Source: Arthrobacter russicus | Lineage (GTDB): Bacteria; Actinomycetota; Actinomycetes; Actinomycetales; Micrococcaceae | Assembly (NCBI RefSeq): GCF_031454135.1 | Contig: NZ_JAVDQF010000001.1 | Coordinates: 2,852,001 to 2,916,000, forward strand | Reading direction: 5' to 3' | Length of the DNA stretch: 64,000 nucleotides | In this document: positions 1 to 9,168 of the stretch, in pieces | Position numbering within the stretch: the first letter of the stretch is position 1 | How the letters are laid out: every line of letters starts with the position of its first letter | Translations under genes and position numbers: made by a program | The notes under the pieces: generated by a model | What the model was told of the DNA's origin: nothing | Databases searched by the model: none | Seen by the model: only the letters and a program-made list of their open reading frames with translations

Positions 1-40
1 GATGCTAAACCCCGACGCTGGGACTCAGCAGTGTAGTTGC

Positions 41-961
41 TCAACCTTTGACGGCGCCCTCACCGACTCCGCGGAAGAACCAGCGCTGGGCGAGGATGAA
101 GACGATCGCAATCGGGATGAAGGCGATCGTCGCCCCGGCAGCGATCAACCGCGGATCGTTGCTGAACGTGCCCTTGAGATACTGCAAGCCCATGGTGAGC
201 GTGAAATTGTCCGGATTGGTCAACACGATCAACGGCCAGAGGAAATCGTCCCAGGCGCCGATGAAGGCGAAGATCAGCACGATCGCGAGGGTGCCCTTCA
301 CCGCGGGGAAACCGATGTAGCGAATCCGCTGCCAGACGTTGGCGCCGTCCACGATCGCGGCCTGGTCGATTTCCTCCGGGATGCCGCGGAAAGCGTTCCA
401 CATCAACAACACGTTGATCATGCCGAGCATGCCGGGCAGGGCGACGCCGAGCAGGGTGTCTGCCAGGCCCAAGTCTTTGACCGTGACGAATTGCGCGATG
501 ATCGTCGCTTCGCCGGGCAGCACCATGGTGACCAGGATCAAGCCGATCACCAGGTTCCGGCAGCGGAAGGCGAGCCGGGCCAGCGCGAAGCCGGCCATGG
601 TGCAGCCGATGACATTGCCGGCCACCACCAGGAAGGCGACGATGACCGAGTTGCCGATGTATTTGAAGACCGGGATGGCGTCATTGACATTGGCGAAATT
701 CTGCCCGGTGGGGTTTTGCGGGATCAATCCGCTCGCCGCGCCGTAGATGTCCTCCGACGGCGACTTCAGGGCAGTGGAGAGCTGCCAGAGGAATGGGCCG
801 ATGCTGATGGCCAGGACCAGCAGCAGCAGAATGTACCGGATCGCCAATTCGCGCGGCGAGGAGCTGTTGAAGCCCCTGCTGCGTGCTCGTTTCGGGGTTT
901 TTCCGGCCGGCTTTGCGGTCGGGAGGGAGCTGCGGGACTCCGCTGCCGGAAGCGCGGTCAT
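41..961 (-). CDS. Carbohydrate ABC transporter permease (MalG/CUT1 type)
   Basis: Inner-membrane permease of a CUT1-type sugar importer, 306 residues, the usual length. A basic N-terminal extension of about 35 residues precedes the first membrane segment (near residues 40-62), and about six hydrophobic segments follow. The EAA-loop that docks the ATPase is visible as EIDQAAIVDGA followed by a conserved Pro in the next segment. The ATG is preceded by AAGGA on the coding strand. The gene starts one base after the stop of the partner permease, so the two are co-translated. No ATPase subunit is in the window; CUT1 systems often share one MsiK-type ATPase encoded elsewhere. Context with two mannosidase-type hydrolases suggests import of mannose-containing oligosaccharides (inference). 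Confidence 0.93.
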   Translation of the reverse strand: MTALPAAESRSSLPTAKPAGKTPKRARSRGFNSSSPRELAIRYILLLLVLAISIGPFLWQLSTALKSPSEDIYGAASGLIPQNPTGQNFANVNDAIPVFKYIGNSVIVAFLVVAGNVIGCTMAGFALARLAFRCRNLVIGLILVTMVLPGEATIIAQFVTVKDLGLADTLLGVALPGMLGMINVLLMWNAFRGIPEEIDQAAIVDGANVWQRIRYIGFPAVKGTLAIVLIFAFIGAWDDFLWPLIVLTNPDNFTLTMGLQYLKGTFSNDPRLIAAGATIAFIPIAIVFILAQRWFFRGVGEGAVKG

Positions 962-962
962 G

Positions 963-1838
963 TCAACTTTCCTTACGGTTCTGCCGGGCCAGGATCAGCA
1001 TCGGGATGAGGCAAATGAAGAACAGCACCACGGAGAGCGCGGAGGCGTAACCGAGGTTGCCGAGCAGGCCGCGGGCGTATTGCTGGATGATCATCACGAA
1101 GCTGGAGGCGAAGCCGCCGGGGCCGCCCGTGGTGCCGGTGAGGAAGTAGGGTTCGGTGAAGATCCGCAGTGCGGAAACGCAGATCATGATCGCCACCAGG
1201 ATCATCGCGCCGCGCACGCCGGGCACGGTGACCGACCAGAAACGCCGCCAGGCGCCCGCGCCGTCCAGTGCGGCGGCCTCGTGCAGGTCATTGGAGACGT
1301 TGCCGAGCGCGGCGATGTAAATCACCATGTAGTAGCCGAGGCCTTTCCACACGGTGAGGCTGATCGAACTGAACACCACGAGCCACCGGTCGGTCAGGAA
1401 CGGGATCGGCCCCTGCACCCATTTCAGCGATTGGGCGATGTTGTTGACCACGCCGCCGTCGTCCAGGACCAGGTTCCAAAGCAGGGCCACGACCACCGCA
1501 CTGGCGATCACCGGAAGGTAGAACGAGGTGCGGAAGAAGGTGATGCCGGGGATTTTCTTTTCCACCAGGATCGCGATGCCGAGCGGGAGCAAGGTCAGCA
1601 GGGGCAGGCAGACGGCCATGTAGACCACCGAGTTCAGCAGCGCATTGCCCACTTGGGGGTCGCTGAACAGGTTCGTGTAGTTTTGCAGGCCGACCCAGCG
1701 TTCGGTTCCGCCCAACGGCTTGGCGTTGGTGAAGGACATCCGGACCGTGTTGATGGCCGGCCAAAAACTGAAGGCACCCAACCACAGCAGGGCCGGTGCC
1801 ACCAATAGCCAGGGCGTGAACCAACGATGTGAACGCAT
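963..1838 (-). CDS. Carbohydrate ABC transporter permease (MalF/CUT1 type)
   Basis: First permease of the sugar importer, 291 residues with about six membrane segments. The EAA-loop is seen as DLHEAAALDGAGAWRRF. I chose the ATG at 1838 (protein begins MRSHRWFTPWLL) rather than an upstream in-frame start: the extra 56 residues would be low-complexity basic sequence overlapping the region next to the lipoprotein gene, and GAGGA lies at normal spacing before this ATG. It lies between the solute-binding protein gene and the second permease, all on the minus strand, forming one operon read from the intergenic region near 3.2-3.4 kb. Confidence 0.92.
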   Translation of the reverse strand: MRSHRWFTPWLLVAPALLWLGAFSFWPAINTVRMSFTNAKPLGGTERWVGLQNYTNLFSDPQVGNALLNSVVYMAVCLPLLTLLPLGIAILVEKKIPGITFFRTSFYLPVIASAVVVALLWNLVLDDGGVVNNIAQSLKWVQGPIPFLTDRWLVVFSSISLTVWKGLGYYMVIYIAALGNVSNDLHEAAALDGAGAWRRFWSVTVPGVRGAMILVAIMICVSALRIFTEPYFLTGTTGGPGGFASSFVMIIQQYARGLLGNLGYASALSVVLFFICLIPMLILARQNRKES

Positions 1839-1938
1839 GGATTTGTTTCCTCGTGCTTGCTCTCGGGCGGATCGGCGGATCAATAGTGCTGCGAAATGGG
1901 CAGTGCGGGCGATCGGATCAGGATCGCCCGCACTGGGC

Positions 1939-3210
1939 CTATTGGCTCGCCAAGAGCTTGTCGATTTGCGAAGCGGCGTCGTCGAGCGCCTTTTTCGGTG
2001 CCACATCGCCCTTCATCGCGAGCGAGATCTGCTGGTTGAGGATTTTCTTCATGGCGTCGTCCAGCTGTACCGGGCTGAGCACCTTCGCCTTCTGCAGCGA
2101 ATTGAAGGCGAGCACCTTCGCTTCGCCGGCCGGGGTGCCGTCGCTCTTGCTGAGCGACGGGTCGTTGGCCGAGGCCAGGGTGCTGGGGAAGGTGTTGGTC
2201 AGGTTCGCGAACTCGAGTTGGTTCTCCGGGTTGAGGATGAACTTGGTGAAGGCCAGCGCCGTCGCCTGGTTCTTGCTCTGCTTGGAGATCGCGAAGCCTT
2301 GCACGTACAGCGGCGGCTGGTCGTTCAGCGCCGGTCCCATCACGATCGAACTCGCCAGGCTGGGATTGTCCTTGACGAAGCTGGCGTAGGCCGGGCCGCC
2401 ACCGGTGCTGAAGGCGACTTGGCCTTTGGTGAAGAGCTGCGAATTGCCCAGGTAGTCGTCATTGAGCACCGACGAGGGGTAGTACCCGGCTTTGTAGGCG
2501 TCGACGTATTTCTGCACCAGCTGCGCGGCGGCATCGGTGTTGAAAGCCGCCTTGGTGCCGTCGTCGCTGAGCACCTTGATGCCGGCGCGCAGGAAATCGT
2601 CAGTCGTCGGCTTGGAACTCATCAAGAAGTACTTGCCGCCGGAGGCGTCGTGCATGATCTTGGCCTGCGCCAATTGCTCGTCCAGGGTGGTGGGCAGCTT
2701 CTTCGGATCCAAGCCGGATTCGGACATCTGGCTGGCATTCCAGTAGCTGATATCCGTGTTCAGGTACCAGGGGAAGCCGAAGGTCCCGTCGACGCCGGAG
2801 TACTTGAATGCATCCAGCGCGCCTTTGACATAGGTCTTGTCTAGGTCCTTCTCCACACTGGCGATGTCCAGCAGGGCGCCGGATTTGGCCAAGGCGACGC
2901 CGAAGTCCGGTGGGATGTTGACCACGTCGGGCAGCGTGTTGGTGCTGGCCTGCGAGACGATCTTGTTGGAATAACCGTCCCCGGGTTGATCGAGCAACTT
3001 CACCGTGGTGCCCGGGTTCTTGTCTTCGAAACTCTTGATTACTTTGTCGAGGTAGGGCTGGAACTTGGGCGTCAGCGCCCAGGTCTGCACGGTGATCTCG
3101 CCTTTGATTTCACCGCTCGCGGAACCGTCCGAGCTTGCACCGCCTGAGCAGCCGGTCAGCACGAGGCCGGCGACGGCGATTGCCGCGGCGGCAGGGATGA
3201 GCTTTCGCAT
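1939..3210 (-). CDS. Extracellular sugar-binding lipoprotein of ABC importer
   Basis: Substrate-binding protein of family 1 type, 423 residues, the normal size. A lipoprotein signal peptide ends in the lipobox LVLTGCSGG, placing the acylated Cys at residue 21. After a Ser/Gly linker the mature part starts with the typical ITVQTW strand and continues with the alternating two-lobe fold, including FGFPWYLNTDISYWN in the middle. AGGAGAG precedes the ATG at good spacing. It is the first gene of the importer operon and is divergent from the LacI-type regulator at 3416. The ligand cannot be read from sequence; manno-oligosaccharides are inferred from the neighbouring GH5 and GH38 enzymes. Confidence 0.93.
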   Translation of the reverse strand: MRKLIPAAAAIAVAGLVLTGCSGGASSDGSASGEIKGEITVQTWALTPKFQPYLDKVIKSFEDKNPGTTVKLLDQPGDGYSNKIVSQASTNTLPDVVNIPPDFGVALAKSGALLDIASVEKDLDKTYVKGALDAFKYSGVDGTFGFPWYLNTDISYWNASQMSESGLDPKKLPTTLDEQLAQAKIMHDASGGKYFLMSSKPTTDDFLRAGIKVLSDDGTKAAFNTDAAAQLVQKYVDAYKAGYYPSSVLNDDYLGNSQLFTKGQVAFSTGGGPAYASFVKDNPSLASSIVMGPALNDQPPLYVQGFAISKQSKNQATALAFTKFILNPENQLEFANLTNTFPSTLASANDPSLSKSDGTPAGEAKVLAFNSLQKAKVLSPVQLDDAMKKILNQQISLAMKGDVAPKKALDDAASQIDKLLASQ

Positions 3211-3259
3211 TTACTCTCCTAGAGGCCCAACGGGTCTGCGCACTCGGCAAACTCCGTTG

Positions 3260-3272
3260 ATAAACCGTTATA
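3260..3272. promoter_or_regulatory. Candidate LacI-family operator, importer promoter
   Basis: ATAAACCGTTATA (opposite strand TATAACGGTTTAT) lies in the divergent region between the binding-protein gene and the regulator gene. A near copy, TAAAACGGATTAG, occurs at 4583-4595 before the glycosidase operon (10 of 13 positions shared). The recurrence around a central CG, in the only two promoter regions of the locus, supports an operator for the locally encoded LacI-type regulator. The assignment is inference. Confidence 0.5.
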
Positions 3273-3415
3273 GTAATTTTCAAGGAAACACCCAGTTGCG
3301 CCGGTTGTCAAGGTAGTTTTGTGATGCCGGTCACGAAGCCGGTTTTGCTCGATAGGCTGGGTGCGGAGTTCCCGCAGCGGTGCAGAGGCCTGCCGGGACC
3401 GAAAGAGAGGCGGCA

Positions 3416-4468
3416 ATGCCGAAGAAGAGCAGCAGCGGCGCTCCCCGCGCCCGGATCGAAGACATCGCCCAGCGCGTCGGGGTGTCCAAGGGGGCGGTTT
3501 CGTTCGCGCTCAACGGCAAGCCGGGGGTCAGCGAGGCCACACGGCAGCGGGTGCTGGCGGTCGCCGAAGAGCTCGACTGGGGCCCCAACAGTGCTGCCCG
3601 GGCGCTGAGCGGTGCCGGGACGTCGGTGATCGGTCTGGTGATCGCGCGTCCGGCGAAAACCCTGGGCATCGAGCCGTTCTTCGCCGAATTGACTTCCGGG
3701 ATCCAGGCGGCGTTGTCCGAACGCGGCTTCGCGGTGCAGATGCAGATCGTGGAGAATCTGGAAGCGGAAATCGAAATCTACCGCCGTTGGTGGCGGGAGC
3801 ACCGCGTCGACGGTGTGATCCTGGTGGACCGGCGCGACGTCGATCCGCGGATCGAGGTGATCAATTCGCTCGGCATGCCGGCGGTCATGGTGGGCGGGCC
3901 CGGTGCGCCCGGTGAAATCCCCACGGCCTGGGCGGACGACTGGGAGGCGATGACTTCGATCGTGGACTACCTGGCCGCACTCGGGCACCGGCGGATCGCG
4001 CACGTCGGCGGCGTGCCGGAGTTCCTGCACAGCAAGCGGCGCACCGAAGCCCTCGATGCCGCCCGGCAGCGCTTGGGGCTCGACGAGCTCCTTTCGGTGG
4101 TGACCGACTTCAGCGATCAGCAAGGGGCCTCGGCTACCCGCAGGTTGCTGGCGGCTGCGCAGCGGCCGACGGCGATCATTTTCGACAACGATGTGATGGC
4201 GCTCGCCGGGCTGTCGGTGGCCATGGAAATGAACATTTCGGTGCCCGCGGAACTCTCCGTGGTCTCCTTCGACGACTCGTTGTTGACCAGCCTGACCCAC
4301 CCGGCGATCACGGCATTGAGCCGGGACACCTTCGATTTCGGCCACCGGGTGGCCCGCTTGCTGTTCGAATCGTTGCAAGAGCCGATGCCGGCCGGAGCCG
4401 CGCGGAATCTGCAATTGCCGACGCCGGTGCTGCAAGTGCGCGCGAGCACCGGGGCAGTACCGCGCTAG
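3416..4468 (+). CDS. LacI-family transcriptional regulator
   Basis: Local sugar-responsive repressor of 350 residues. The N-terminal helix-turn-helix is clear (RIEDIAQRVGVSKGAVSFAL, residues about 10-29), followed by the hinge region and a two-lobe periplasmic-binding-protein-like effector domain (VIGLVIARP near 65, IIFDNDVMALAGLSVAMEM near 255). I chose the ATG at 3416 (MPKKSSSG) because AGAGAGG precedes it; an in-frame ATG at 3380 would add 12 residues without a clear ribosome site. It is divergent from the transporter operon and upstream of the glycosidase pair, so it probably controls both through the shared motif at 3260 and 4583. Confidence 0.92.
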   Translation: MPKKSSSGAPRARIEDIAQRVGVSKGAVSFALNGKPGVSEATRQRVLAVAEELDWGPNSAARALSGAGTSVIGLVIARPAKTLGIEPFFAELTSGIQAALSERGFAVQMQIVENLEAEIEIYRRWWREHRVDGVILVDRRDVDPRIEVINSLGMPAVMVGGPGAPGEIPTAWADDWEAMTSIVDYLAALGHRRIAHVGGVPEFLHSKRRTEALDAARQRLGLDELLSVVTDFSDQQGASATRRLLAAAQRPTAIIFDNDVMALAGLSVAMEMNISVPAELSVVSFDDSLLTSLTHPAITALSRDTFDFGHRVARLLFESLQEPMPAGAARNLQLPTPVLQVRASTGAVPR

Positions 4469-4582
4469 CCGCCGGATCCGGGTTCGGACGGGGCCGTAAC
4501 GTTGCGGAACCGGGGCTGTGCCCGCGCCGTCGGCAGGCCGGCAACTTGCCCGGGGGATGTGGCGCGGCTCACGATCGTGTGC

Positions 4583-4595
4583 TAAAACGGATTAG
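4583..4595. promoter_or_regulatory. Candidate LacI-family operator, glycosidase promoter
   Basis: TAAAACGGATTAG, matching the motif upstream of the transporter operon at 10 of 13 positions. It lies about 90 bases before the GH5-type gene, in a 218-base gap that must hold the promoter for the hydrolase pair if they are not read through from the regulator. Confidence 0.48.
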
Positions 4596-4686
4596 TTCGA
4601 TTTTCCGACCGTAAAAATCCAGCCCGGCAAAACCGTCCAATCAAAAAAATCTGCTCCGTTCGGGGCTCAGTACAGAGGAGGGCCGC

Positions 4687-5979
4687 ATGCAGGCTCCGGT
4701 CAGCCCCCGGGCTGTTGCGAGACCGCGGTTCGGGGTCAACTACACACCCACGCAGGGCTGGTTCCACCACTGGCTCGACTTCGACCTTGACGAAGTGCGT
4801 CGGGATTTCGACGCGCTCGCGGAGCTTGGCCTGGACCACGTGCGGCTTTTCGCGGTGTGGCCCTATTTCCAACCGAACCGCGGCCTGATCCGCCCGCGTG
4901 CGGTGGCGCAGCTGCTTGCCATGATCCAGGCTGCCGGGGAACGCGGTCTGGATTGCTCAGTGGATGCGCTGCAGGGACACCTGTCCAGCTTCGACTTCCT
5001 GCCCGCCTGGGTGAAGACCTGGCATGGCCGGAACCTTTTCACCGATCCTGACGTCATCGAGGGGCAGAGCCGCTATCTGCGTGAATTGGCGAGCGCGATT
5101 TCGGCGGAACCCAATGTGCTGGGCATGAGCTTGGGCAACGAGTTCAGCCAATTCGCTTCCGCCATCCATCCGGAGCGCAACCCGGCGACGATGCCGGAAG
5201 CGGACCACTGGCTGCGGACCATGCTCGAGGCGTGCGAGGCAGGTGCACCTGGCCTGGCGCACTGCCACTCGGAGTACGACAGCGCGTTCTTCGACGGCAG
5301 GCACCCGTTCACCCCTGCCGGAACTGCCCGGAACGGCACCATGAGCACCGTGCATTCATGGATCTTCAACGGCACCGCGCAACGTTACGGCGGAATGAGC
5401 CAACAGAGCTTCCGGCTGGCCGAATACCTGATCGAGGTTGCCCGGGGCTGGGCGGTCGACCCGGGACGCGCCATCTGGCTGCAGGAAATCGGTGCTCCGG
5501 CACCGCACGTCGGGGCCCAGGACGCGGCCGAGTTCAGCACTCGTGCGCTCGAATACGCGCTGGACTGCGAAGGCCTGTGGGGCGTCACCTGGTGGTGTTC
5601 GCACGATGTTTCGGGCGAACTGCTGGACTTCCCCTCGCTCGAATACACCTTGGGCCTCCTGGGCAACGACCAGCGGCTGAAACCCGAAGGCTCGGCGTTC
5701 GCTGCGGCCATCCAACGGAGTGCCACGGCGCCGGCCCCGGCGCCGCGCCACACCGCCCTGCTGCTCGACGTCGGCCCGGAGCCGGAAGCCCCGGGACGCG
5801 GCACCTGCGCGCCCGGCGGCGAGTTCTTCGATGCTTGGATGTCCTTGGCGATCGCCGGGGAACGGCCGACCGTACTGCTGGCTTCGCAAGCCCACGACCA
5901 AAGCCAGCTGGAGGCACGCGGCATCACCGCCGTCGTGCAGCCCAGCGACGTCAGCTCGGCGCACCTGCCGATCCGTTGA
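4687..5979 (+). CDS. GH5-family glycoside hydrolase, probable beta-mannosidase (GH5_18-like)
   Basis: Cytoplasmic (no signal peptide) clan-A glycosidase of 430 residues. A TIM-barrel start is recognisable (RFGVNYTPTQGWFHHW, residues 14-29). The acid/base motif is SLGNEF with Asn151-Glu152, and the likely nucleophile is Glu267 in IWLQEIG. VHSW and WWCSHD further on fit substrate-binding positions of the family. GH5_18 enzymes of bifidobacteria act on the beta-mannose of N-glycan cores, and the pairing with a GH38 alpha-mannosidase fits that role; the subfamily is my judgement, not a search result. GAGGAGGG precedes the ATG. The last 90 or so residues are a less conserved tail rich in Ala and Pro. 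Confidence 0.82.
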   Translation: MQAPVSPRAVARPRFGVNYTPTQGWFHHWLDFDLDEVRRDFDALAELGLDHVRLFAVWPYFQPNRGLIRPRAVAQLLAMIQAAGERGLDCSVDALQGHLSSFDFLPAWVKTWHGRNLFTDPDVIEGQSRYLRELASAISAEPNVLGMSLGNEFSQFASAIHPERNPATMPEADHWLRTMLEACEAGAPGLAHCHSEYDSAFFDGRHPFTPAGTARNGTMSTVHSWIFNGTAQRYGGMSQQSFRLAEYLIEVARGWAVDPGRAIWLQEIGAPAPHVGAQDAAEFSTRALEYALDCEGLWGVTWWCSHDVSGELLDFPSLEYTLGLLGNDQRLKPEGSAFAAAIQRSATAPAPAPRHTALLLDVGPEPEAPGRGTCAPGGEFFDAWMSLAIAGERPTVLLASQAHDQSQLEARGITAVVQPSDVSSAHLPIR

Positions 5980-6018
5980 TCCGTGACCGACGAACCTGAA
6001 ACCCCTTGAGGACGCGCC

Positions 6019-9000
6019 ATGCACAGCGACCAGAAACTGATTGAAGACCGGGTCTCCCGGGCCCTGCGGGAACGGCTGCGCCGGGAAATCCATATCCCTG
6101 CGGTGCCCTTGGAGATCGAGGTGTGGCACGTCGACGGCGGCCTGATCGACGGGGAGCACGGCGAGCCGGTGGCGCCCGCGGAGGCCTTGGCGCAGGTGTA
6201 CCAGCCGACCGCGCTCGGCGAATCCTGGGGACCGGCCTGGGCCACCAGCTGGTTCCGGTTGCGGGCCGAGATTCCGGCCGAGCTGCAGGACCATCCCCTG
6301 GAGGCGATCTTCAACCTCGGCTTCGGCGACATCGACCCCGGATTCCACGCCGAAGGCATGGTCTACTTGCCGGATGGCACGGTGCTGAAAGGGCTGAACC
6401 CGAAAAACCAGTGGATTCCGGTGGACGCCAGGACTGCCTCGGGTGGCCGGTTCGAAGTGTACGTCGAAGCCGCGGCGAACCCCCGGATCGCGGGTCCGGA
6501 CGGGTACTTGCCGACCTTCATCGGTGACAAGCTGACCTCCAGCCGGGAACCCTTGTACCGGCTGAGCCGGGCCGACATCAACCGCTTCGACGCCGAGCTC
6601 TGGGAACTCTGCCAGGATTTGGAGACGCTCAACGAACTGAGCCGCGAACTCGCCGAGTCCGACGCCCGGCGGTTCCGGATCCTGCGCGCGATCGAACGTT
6701 CGCTCGATGCCATCGACCTGCAGGATGTGCACCGCACGGCTGCTGCGGCACGCGCCGAATTGCGCGAGGTGCTGGCGAGCCCGGCCTCGGCCAGCGCGCA
6801 CCGGATCGCGGCGATCGGCCACGCGCACATTGACTCCGCCTGGCTCTGGCCGTTGCGCGAGACCGTCCGCAAAGTGGGCCGGACCACGGCCAACGTGGTC
6901 AACCTGATGGACCAGTACCCGGACTTCCTCTTCGCGATGAGCCAGGCGCAGCAGTTGGCCTGGCTCAAAGACCACCGGCCGGACGTGTTCGACCGGGTCC
7001 GCGAATACGTCCGGCAAGGCCGGTTCATCCCGGTGGGCGGCATGTGGGTGGAATCGGACACCAATATGCCCGGCAGCGAAGCAATGGCCCGGCAGTTCCT
7101 CTACGGCAAGCGGTTCTTCCTGGAAGAGTTCGGCGTGGAGACCGAAGAAGCCTGGTTGCCGGACACCTTCGGCTATTCGGCATCGCTGCCGCAGATCGTC
7201 AAAGCGGCCGGGATCAAATGGTTCCTGACCCAGAAGATCTCCTGGAACACGGTGAACAAGTTCCCGCACCACACCTTCGATTGGGAAGGCATCGACGGCA
7301 GCCGGGTATTCACGCATTTCCCTTCAGTGGACACTTACAGTTCGGACCTCTCCGGCGGGCAACTGGCGCACGCGGCGCGGAACTTCCAGGAAAAGGGCGC
7401 AGCCAGCATGTCCTTGGCGCCCTTCGGTTGGGGCGATGGCGGTGGCGGGCCCACCCGGGAGATGCTGGCCCGGGTCTCCCGGAATGCGGATCTCGAAGGC
7501 GCCCCGAAGCTTTCCATGCAGCGTCCGGCGGATTTTTTCCGGGCCGCCGAGGCCGAATACCCCGATCGTCCGGTCTGGGCGGGGGAGCTCTACCTGGAGT
7601 TCCACCGGGGGACCTTCACCACGCAGGCGAAGAACAAGCAGGGCAACCGGCGCAGCGAGCATTTGCTGCACGAAGCCGAACTGTGGAGTGCGACGGCTGC
7701 GGTACGCCTGGGCACGGCATATCCCTACGCGGATTTGGAGCGGATCTGGAAAGAGGTCCTGCTGCTGCAATTCCACGACATCCTGCCCGGCACCTCGATC
7801 GCCTGGGTGCACCGCGAGGCCGCAGAGCGCTACGCGGTGCTCGCAGCGGAGTTGGCAGCGATCATCGCCGAGGCGCAGCAGGCACTCGTCGGTGCCGGTG
7901 ACACCGAGATCAGGTTCAATGCCGCGCCGCACCGGCGCAGCGGTGTGCCCGCCTTCGGGGCGTTGGCCGCCGGGGAGGTGGCCGCCGTCGAACCCGTCGG
8001 GCGGACCGTGCTCAGCAGGCTGGCCGAATCGTCCGAGGACGGCGATGGTTGGCTGCTGGAGAACGACCGGCTCCGGGTGGTCGTCGGGGCCGATGGCTTG
8101 TTCGAATCCGTCTACGACGTTCGGCAGAACCGCGAAGTGCTGGCCGGTCCGGGAAACCTGTTCCAGCTGCACCCGGACTTCCCGAACGATTGGGACGCCT
8201 GGGACGTGGATTCGTTTTACCGGAACACCGCGGTCGACCTGACCGCAGCCGATTCGATCGAGCAGGTCGACGCCGAGACCTTGTTGATCAAACGCAGCTT
8301 CGGCGACTCGACGCTCGAAGAAATGGTCAGCTTGCGTTCCGGGGCCGGGCAAGTGGATTTGAAGGTCAGTGTCGACTGGCACGAGAAGGAGAAGTTCCTG
8401 AAACTTTCCTTCCCCTTGGACGTCCAGGCCGAGCGCAGTTCGGCGGAGATCCAGTTCGGCCATGTGCATCGCCCGACGCACGCCAATACGTCCTGGGACG
8501 CCGCGAAGTTCGAGATCTGCGCGCACCGCTGGGTTCAGGTGGAAGAGCCGGGCTACGGCGTGGCGGTGGTGAACAGCGCGACTTACGGCCACGATGTCTC
8601 CAGTTCGGCCCGGTCCAGCGCGGCCGCAGCAGCCGGCACCACGGTGCGGCTTTCGGTGTTGCGGGCGCCGCGGTTCCCGGACCCGGGAACCGACCAGGGC
8701 CGGCACGTGTTTGATTACGCCTTGGTCCCGGGTGCCTCCGTGGTGGATGCGGTGGCGGCCGGTTATGCGATCAACCTGCCGGAACGGGTCCTGCACGGAG
8801 CGCAGGGGGTCGGACCGCTGCTCGCAGTGGATCACGACGCCGTCGTGATCGCCTCGGTGAAACTGGCCGAAGACCGCAGCGGCGACCTGGTGGCCCGGAT
8901 CTATGAGGCCGGCGGCGGTCGGGCTGCGGCAACACTGCGTGCGGACTTCGAATACCTCGAGGTCCAGGAGACCGATTTGCTGGAGCGCCCGATCCAGCCG

Positions 9001-9084
9001 AAAGCGTTACGTGGCACGGCGGACGGAGTCCGGCTCGAACTGCGCCCCTTCCAGCTGCTGACCCTGAGGTTCCGCATGAGTTGA
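6019..9084 (+). CDS. Alpha-mannosidase, GH38
   Basis: Large cytoplasmic exo-alpha-mannosidase, 1021 residues, typical of bacterial GH38. The Zn-binding motif GHAHIDSAWLWP gives His268, His270 and Asp272. The catalytic nucleophile is Asp382 in LPDTFGYS. A central three-helix region follows, with FHDILPGTSIAWVHREA, a family signature near residue 590, and then the beta-sandwich C-terminal part. GAGG stands eight bases before the ATG, and only 39 bases separate it from the GH5-type gene, so the two are an operon. Together with the importer it should remove alpha-linked mannose from imported oligosaccharides, leaving the beta-mannosyl core for the GH5 enzyme. Confidence 0.95.
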   Translation: MHSDQKLIEDRVSRALRERLRREIHIPAVPLEIEVWHVDGGLIDGEHGEPVAPAEALAQVYQPTALGESWGPAWATSWFRLRAEIPAELQDHPLEAIFNLGFGDIDPGFHAEGMVYLPDGTVLKGLNPKNQWIPVDARTASGGRFEVYVEAAANPRIAGPDGYLPTFIGDKLTSSREPLYRLSRADINRFDAELWELCQDLETLNELSRELAESDARRFRILRAIERSLDAIDLQDVHRTAAAARAELREVLASPASASAHRIAAIGHAHIDSAWLWPLRETVRKVGRTTANVVNLMDQYPDFLFAMSQAQQLAWLKDHRPDVFDRVREYVRQGRFIPVGGMWVESDTNMPGSEAMARQFLYGKRFFLEEFGVETEEAWLPDTFGYSASLPQIVKAAGIKWFLTQKISWNTVNKFPHHTFDWEGIDGSRVFTHFPSVDTYSSDLSGGQLAHAARNFQEKGAASMSLAPFGWGDGGGGPTREMLARVSRNADLEGAPKLSMQRPADFFRAAEAEYPDRPVWAGELYLEFHRGTFTTQAKNKQGNRRSEHLLHEAELWSATAAVRLGTAYPYADLERIWKEVLLLQFHDILPGTSIAWVHREAAERYAVLAAELAAIIAEAQQALVGAGDTEIRFNAAPHRRSGVPAFGALAAGEVAAVEPVGRTVLSRLAESSEDGDGWLLENDRLRVVVGADGLFESVYDVRQNREVLAGPGNLFQLHPDFPNDWDAWDVDSFYRNTAVDLTAADSIEQVDAETLLIKRSFGDSTLEEMVSLRSGAGQVDLKVSVDWHEKEKFLKLSFPLDVQAERSSAEIQFGHVHRPTHANTSWDAAKFEICAHRWVQVEEPGYGVAVVNSATYGHDVSSSARSSAAAAAGTTVRLSVLRAPRFPDPGTDQGRHVFDYALVPGASVVDAVAAGYAINLPERVLHGAQGVGPLLAVDHDAVVIASVKLAEDRSGDLVARIYEAGGGRAAATLRADFEYLEVQETDLLERPIQPKALRGTADGVRLELRPFQLLTLRFRMS

Positions 9085-9168
9085 GCTGCCGGGTTCCGCG
9101 GACTGTCAGGGAAAATCCAGTTTCAGCTTGATAGCGTTAGCTCGTCGTCGTCGCAGAGTGGAGTTTCC

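Noticed and set aside
2-1009. 335-codon plus-strand frame at the left edge
   Set aside because: It lies opposite a clear ABC permease; the translation is rich in Asp, Arg and Glu with no fold.
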